From the NCBI GenBank assembly GCA_031284345.1, contig JAITAC010000064.1, positions 1 to 5,981 of the forward strand: DNA of 5,981 nucleotides. The letters run 5' to 3'. Below are positions 4,834-5,981 of the stretch, piece after piece. Numbering within the stretch: the stretch's first letter is position 1; each line of letters opens with the position of its first letter. The position numbers were made by a program, and so were the translations under genes. This stretch comes from Holosporaceae bacterium. GTDB taxonomy: Bacteria > Pseudomonadota > Alphaproteobacteria > UBA3830. Below the pieces are notes generated by a model, which was not told the origin of the DNA, made no database searches, and saw only the letters and a program-made list of their open reading frames with translations.

Positions 4834-5140
4834 TGAATATCTAGAAGAACGATTCCATGATATCGTAAGGTCCCATCGTGTTGTACTATTTATGAAGGGC
4901 TCCGTATCATTTCCACTATGTGGATTGTCCAGCAGTGCATGTTTTATGCTGAAAAAATGCAACTATAGGTTTAGTTACTTTGATGTCTTGGGAGATCCGG
5001 AACTACATGCTTTTTTGCGCAAGCAGCATGCTCCTTCCTGTATCCCGTTTTTGTACATTGATGGCAAATTTGTGGGCGGATACAATGAAATATGCAAAAT
5101 GTTCAGGTCTGGCGACTTACTTTTTATGGATAATAGATAA
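4826..5140 (+). CDS. Monothiol glutaredoxin-like protein (Grx4/GrxD family) with CGLS active site
   Basis: CGFS monothiol glutaredoxins bind a [2Fe-2S] cluster with glutathione and take part in Fe-S delivery, often with BolA, in the cytoplasm. Seen: 104 residues (E. coli Grx4 is 115). VVLFMKGS (19-26) keeps the conserved Lys24. The active site is CGLS at 32-35 instead of CGFS. DVLGDPEL (53-60) and FLYIDGKFVGGY (75-86) follow the thioredoxin-fold pattern, with the cis-Pro at 74 and the family MxxSGDL ending. The WPT block before the cis-Pro is PSC, and the GGCD glutathione-binding motif is GGYN. Four extra cysteines are at 39, 45, 72 and 90. The fold is well supported, but glutathione or cluster binding is uncertain. 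ATG is preceded by a strong promoter but a weak ribosome site. A hairpin terminator follows about 80 bases after the stop. No bolA lies next to it. Confidence 0.85.
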   Translation: MSNEYLEERFHDIVRSHRVVLFMKGSVSFPLCGLSSSACFMLKKCNYRFSYFDVLGDPELHAFLRKQHAPSCIPFLYIDGKFVGGYNEICKMFRSGDLLFMDNR

Positions 5141-5167
5141 AATATATCTGCGAAGGCAAAACTGTTT

Positions 5168-5359
5168 TTAGGTTTTGGTTAGAGCATTCAGATCAGAATT
5201 AAAAGCATGTCCTTTCGCTAAAAGGAAGCTCAAAATAGAGCCTCCTTCGCTTTTTTCCCCATCTTCCATAATAACAGACAGACTGTTAATATTCGGAAAT
5301 TTGTTCCTAGGACATTCGTGGCAGACTAGCACGTCAATCTCGACAGTCCCCATATGCAT
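5168..5359 (-). CDS. Unrecognised small protein with a CxxC motif (doubtful gene)
   Basis: The frame encodes 63 residues beginning MHMGTVEIDVLVCHECPRN and ending in a polar tail. CHEC is the only motif, and it could bind a metal. It starts 3 bases beyond the stop of the upstream leftward gene, in the same frame, separated from it by tandem TGA and TAG codons. For: composition looks protein-like and the spacing fits an operon or a former C-terminal extension. Against: no clear Shine-Dalgarno, and a good bidirectional hairpin terminator (5222-5256) lies inside it. The second ATG (5353) is an alternative start. Confidence 0.35.
   Translation of the reverse strand: MHMGTVEIDVLVCHECPRNKFPNINSLSVIMEDGEKSEGGSILSFLLAKGHAFNSDLNALTKT
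5222..5256. terminator. Hairpin terminator between glutaredoxin gene and leftward genes, possibly bidirectional
   Basis: AAGGAAGCTC (5222-5231) pairs with GAGCCTCCTT (5238-5247) at 9 of 10 positions around AAAATA. On the plus strand six T (5251-5256) follow three bases after the stem, about 80 bases beyond the glutaredoxin stop. On the minus strand the stem is followed by a shorter T-run, so it may also stop leftward transcription. Confidence 0.65.
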
Positions 5360-5362
5360 CTA

Positions 5363-5977
5363 TCAAAAGGTTATTCCATTAAATATGTCATTATCATCGT
5401 CAGCGTCATAGTTATTATTATTTGTTAATAGCTTTTTCATAAAATCGACAAAACCATGCATGCGATACAGGAATGTTGCTCCATATGCACTCGGAATTGT
5501 AGGCTTCTTCACGGAAACATCACCTGTCTCAGAAGAGCTGGAGCTGGAGGAAGTAGCGCTAGTCTCAGAAGAGCTGGAGCTTGAGGAAATAGCCTTCAGT
5601 TTCATCTCGTTTCCTATACAGATCTTTAGATAATTTCTCTCGTCATTTATCAGTGTCAAAATATCGTAGTCACATGGTTCGAAAATAAATTTTTTCATCA
5701 TCTGTGCTCCGTGATCGTTCGACATATTTACATAGCAGTTTTCGAAAGGTCTCAGATATTTTGATGGTGCAATAGCAATCGATGATTCTCCCGCCTCTTC
5801 ATCCGTCAACTTTTCCTTTGATGATCTTGAATACTGTACACCATTGCCATTCCCCTTCGGTACAGCATTTTTTTGATCTGGTAAGATGCAAAATGGCATT
5901 AGCAAAATTTTACGCTGATTTTTGCCACTTATTTGTATGCTATACATTGAATCTCTAATAACAGGCGATATATTCAT
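5363..5977 (-). CDS. Unrecognised Ser-repeat, low-complexity protein (possibly incomplete at N-terminus)
   Basis: The frame gives 204 residues from the ATG at 5977, only four bases from the window edge. It is open to that edge, so the true start may lie outside. I recognise no domain. Seen: no signal peptide or membrane segment from this start. A mixed polar region occupies residues 1-125. Two copies of a seven-serine tract followed by Glu-Thr lie at 131-139 and 143-151. A stretch with several hydrophobic residues follows (160-184), and the tail is Asn/Asp-rich (186-197, NNNNYDADDDND). It ends in tandem stops TGA-TAG. Low-complexity Ser and Asn/Asp tracts in a presumed host-associated bacterium would suit a secreted effector or a fast-evolving surface or scaffold protein, but that is inference. 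Being hypothetical and adjacent to decayed DNA, it could also be a degenerating gene, though the frame is intact. Confidence 0.6.
   Translation of the reverse strand: MNISPVIRDSMYSIQISGKNQRKILLMPFCILPDQKNAVPKGNGNGVQYSRSSKEKLTDEEAGESSIAIAPSKYLRPFENCYVNMSNDHGAQMMKKFIFEPCDYDILTLINDERNYLKICIGNEMKLKAISSSSSSSETSATSSSSSSSETGDVSVKKPTIPSAYGATFLYRMHGFVDFMKKLLTNNNNYDADDDNDIFNGITF
5526..5592. repeat. Two-copy tandem repeat (31-base units, period 36) encoding the serine tracts
   Basis: Unit 1 (5526-5556) and unit 2 (5562-5592) match at 29 of 31 positions. The period of 36 bases equals 12 codons, so gain or loss of units keeps the frame. On the minus strand each unit encodes the Ser7-Glu-Thr block. This looks like a recent in-frame duplication. 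Confidence 0.85.
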
Positions 5978-5981
5978 TTGT

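Noticed and set aside
5526..5592. CRISPR-like array
   Set aside because: Only two units with 5-base spacing, inside an open frame and in phase with its codons; it is a coding tandem duplication.

Overview
The window reads as a piece of a proteobacterial chromosome with low-to-moderate GC. A host-associated alphaproteobacterium (Holosporales or Rickettsiales-like) is my best guess. This rests on the mix of RNase D, a TsaB-like protein, a monothiol glutaredoxin, HU and a signal-peptide-bearing outer-membrane beta-barrel, together with a decayed transposase, loose gene spacing on the right and a serine-rich low-complexity protein. No marker seen here fixes the taxon. TGA acts as a stop throughout (rnd, trpS and the barrel gene all end in TGA).

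Left part (1-1640, minus strand): rnd (RNase D) runs leftwards into tsaB, and the two overlap as ATGA. tsaB leaves the window at base 1. Both gene products act on tRNA (3'-end maturation and the t6A modification). A divergent gap then leads to a complete tRNA-Leu(CAA) gene with encoded CCA on the plus strand.

Centre (1640-4016, plus strand): tRNA-Leu is followed after 35 bases by trpS, which starts at TTG behind a GGAGG Shine-Dalgarno. With no terminator visible between them, the two are probably co-transcribed. Next come a small HU gene with an excellent ribosome binding site and, behind a TTGGCG-17-TATAAT promoter, a 245-residue secreted beta-barrel protein. Two proteins carry a change at a diagnostic residue: HU has Phe63 where the DNA-kinking Pro63 is expected, and TrpRS has KASKS instead of KMSKS.

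Gene-poor stretch (4017-4825): it contains an 8-bp inverted repeat, an interleaved (pseudoknot-like) pair of inverted repeats, and the C-terminal end of an IS30-family transposase broken by a frameshift and a nonsense codon. Beyond the relic is a short hydrophobic reading frame that runs into the start of the next gene. A near-consensus promoter (TTGACT-17-TATACT) within that frame drives a divergent glutaredoxin whose active site is CGLS rather than CGFS.

Right end (5141-5981): a hairpin with T-runs on both sides sits between the glutaredoxin gene and a leftward open frame. That frame encodes an unrecognised 204-residue protein with a duplicated serine tract and an Asn/Asp-rich tail. A 63-residue frame with a CxxC motif lies just beyond its tandem TGA-TAG stops, but the terminator falls inside it. 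I see no CRISPR array, integrase, toxin-antitoxin pair or clear defence system. The most unusual parts are the interleaved repeats beside the IS30 relic, the two non-canonical active or DNA-contact sites, and the serine-repeat gene.
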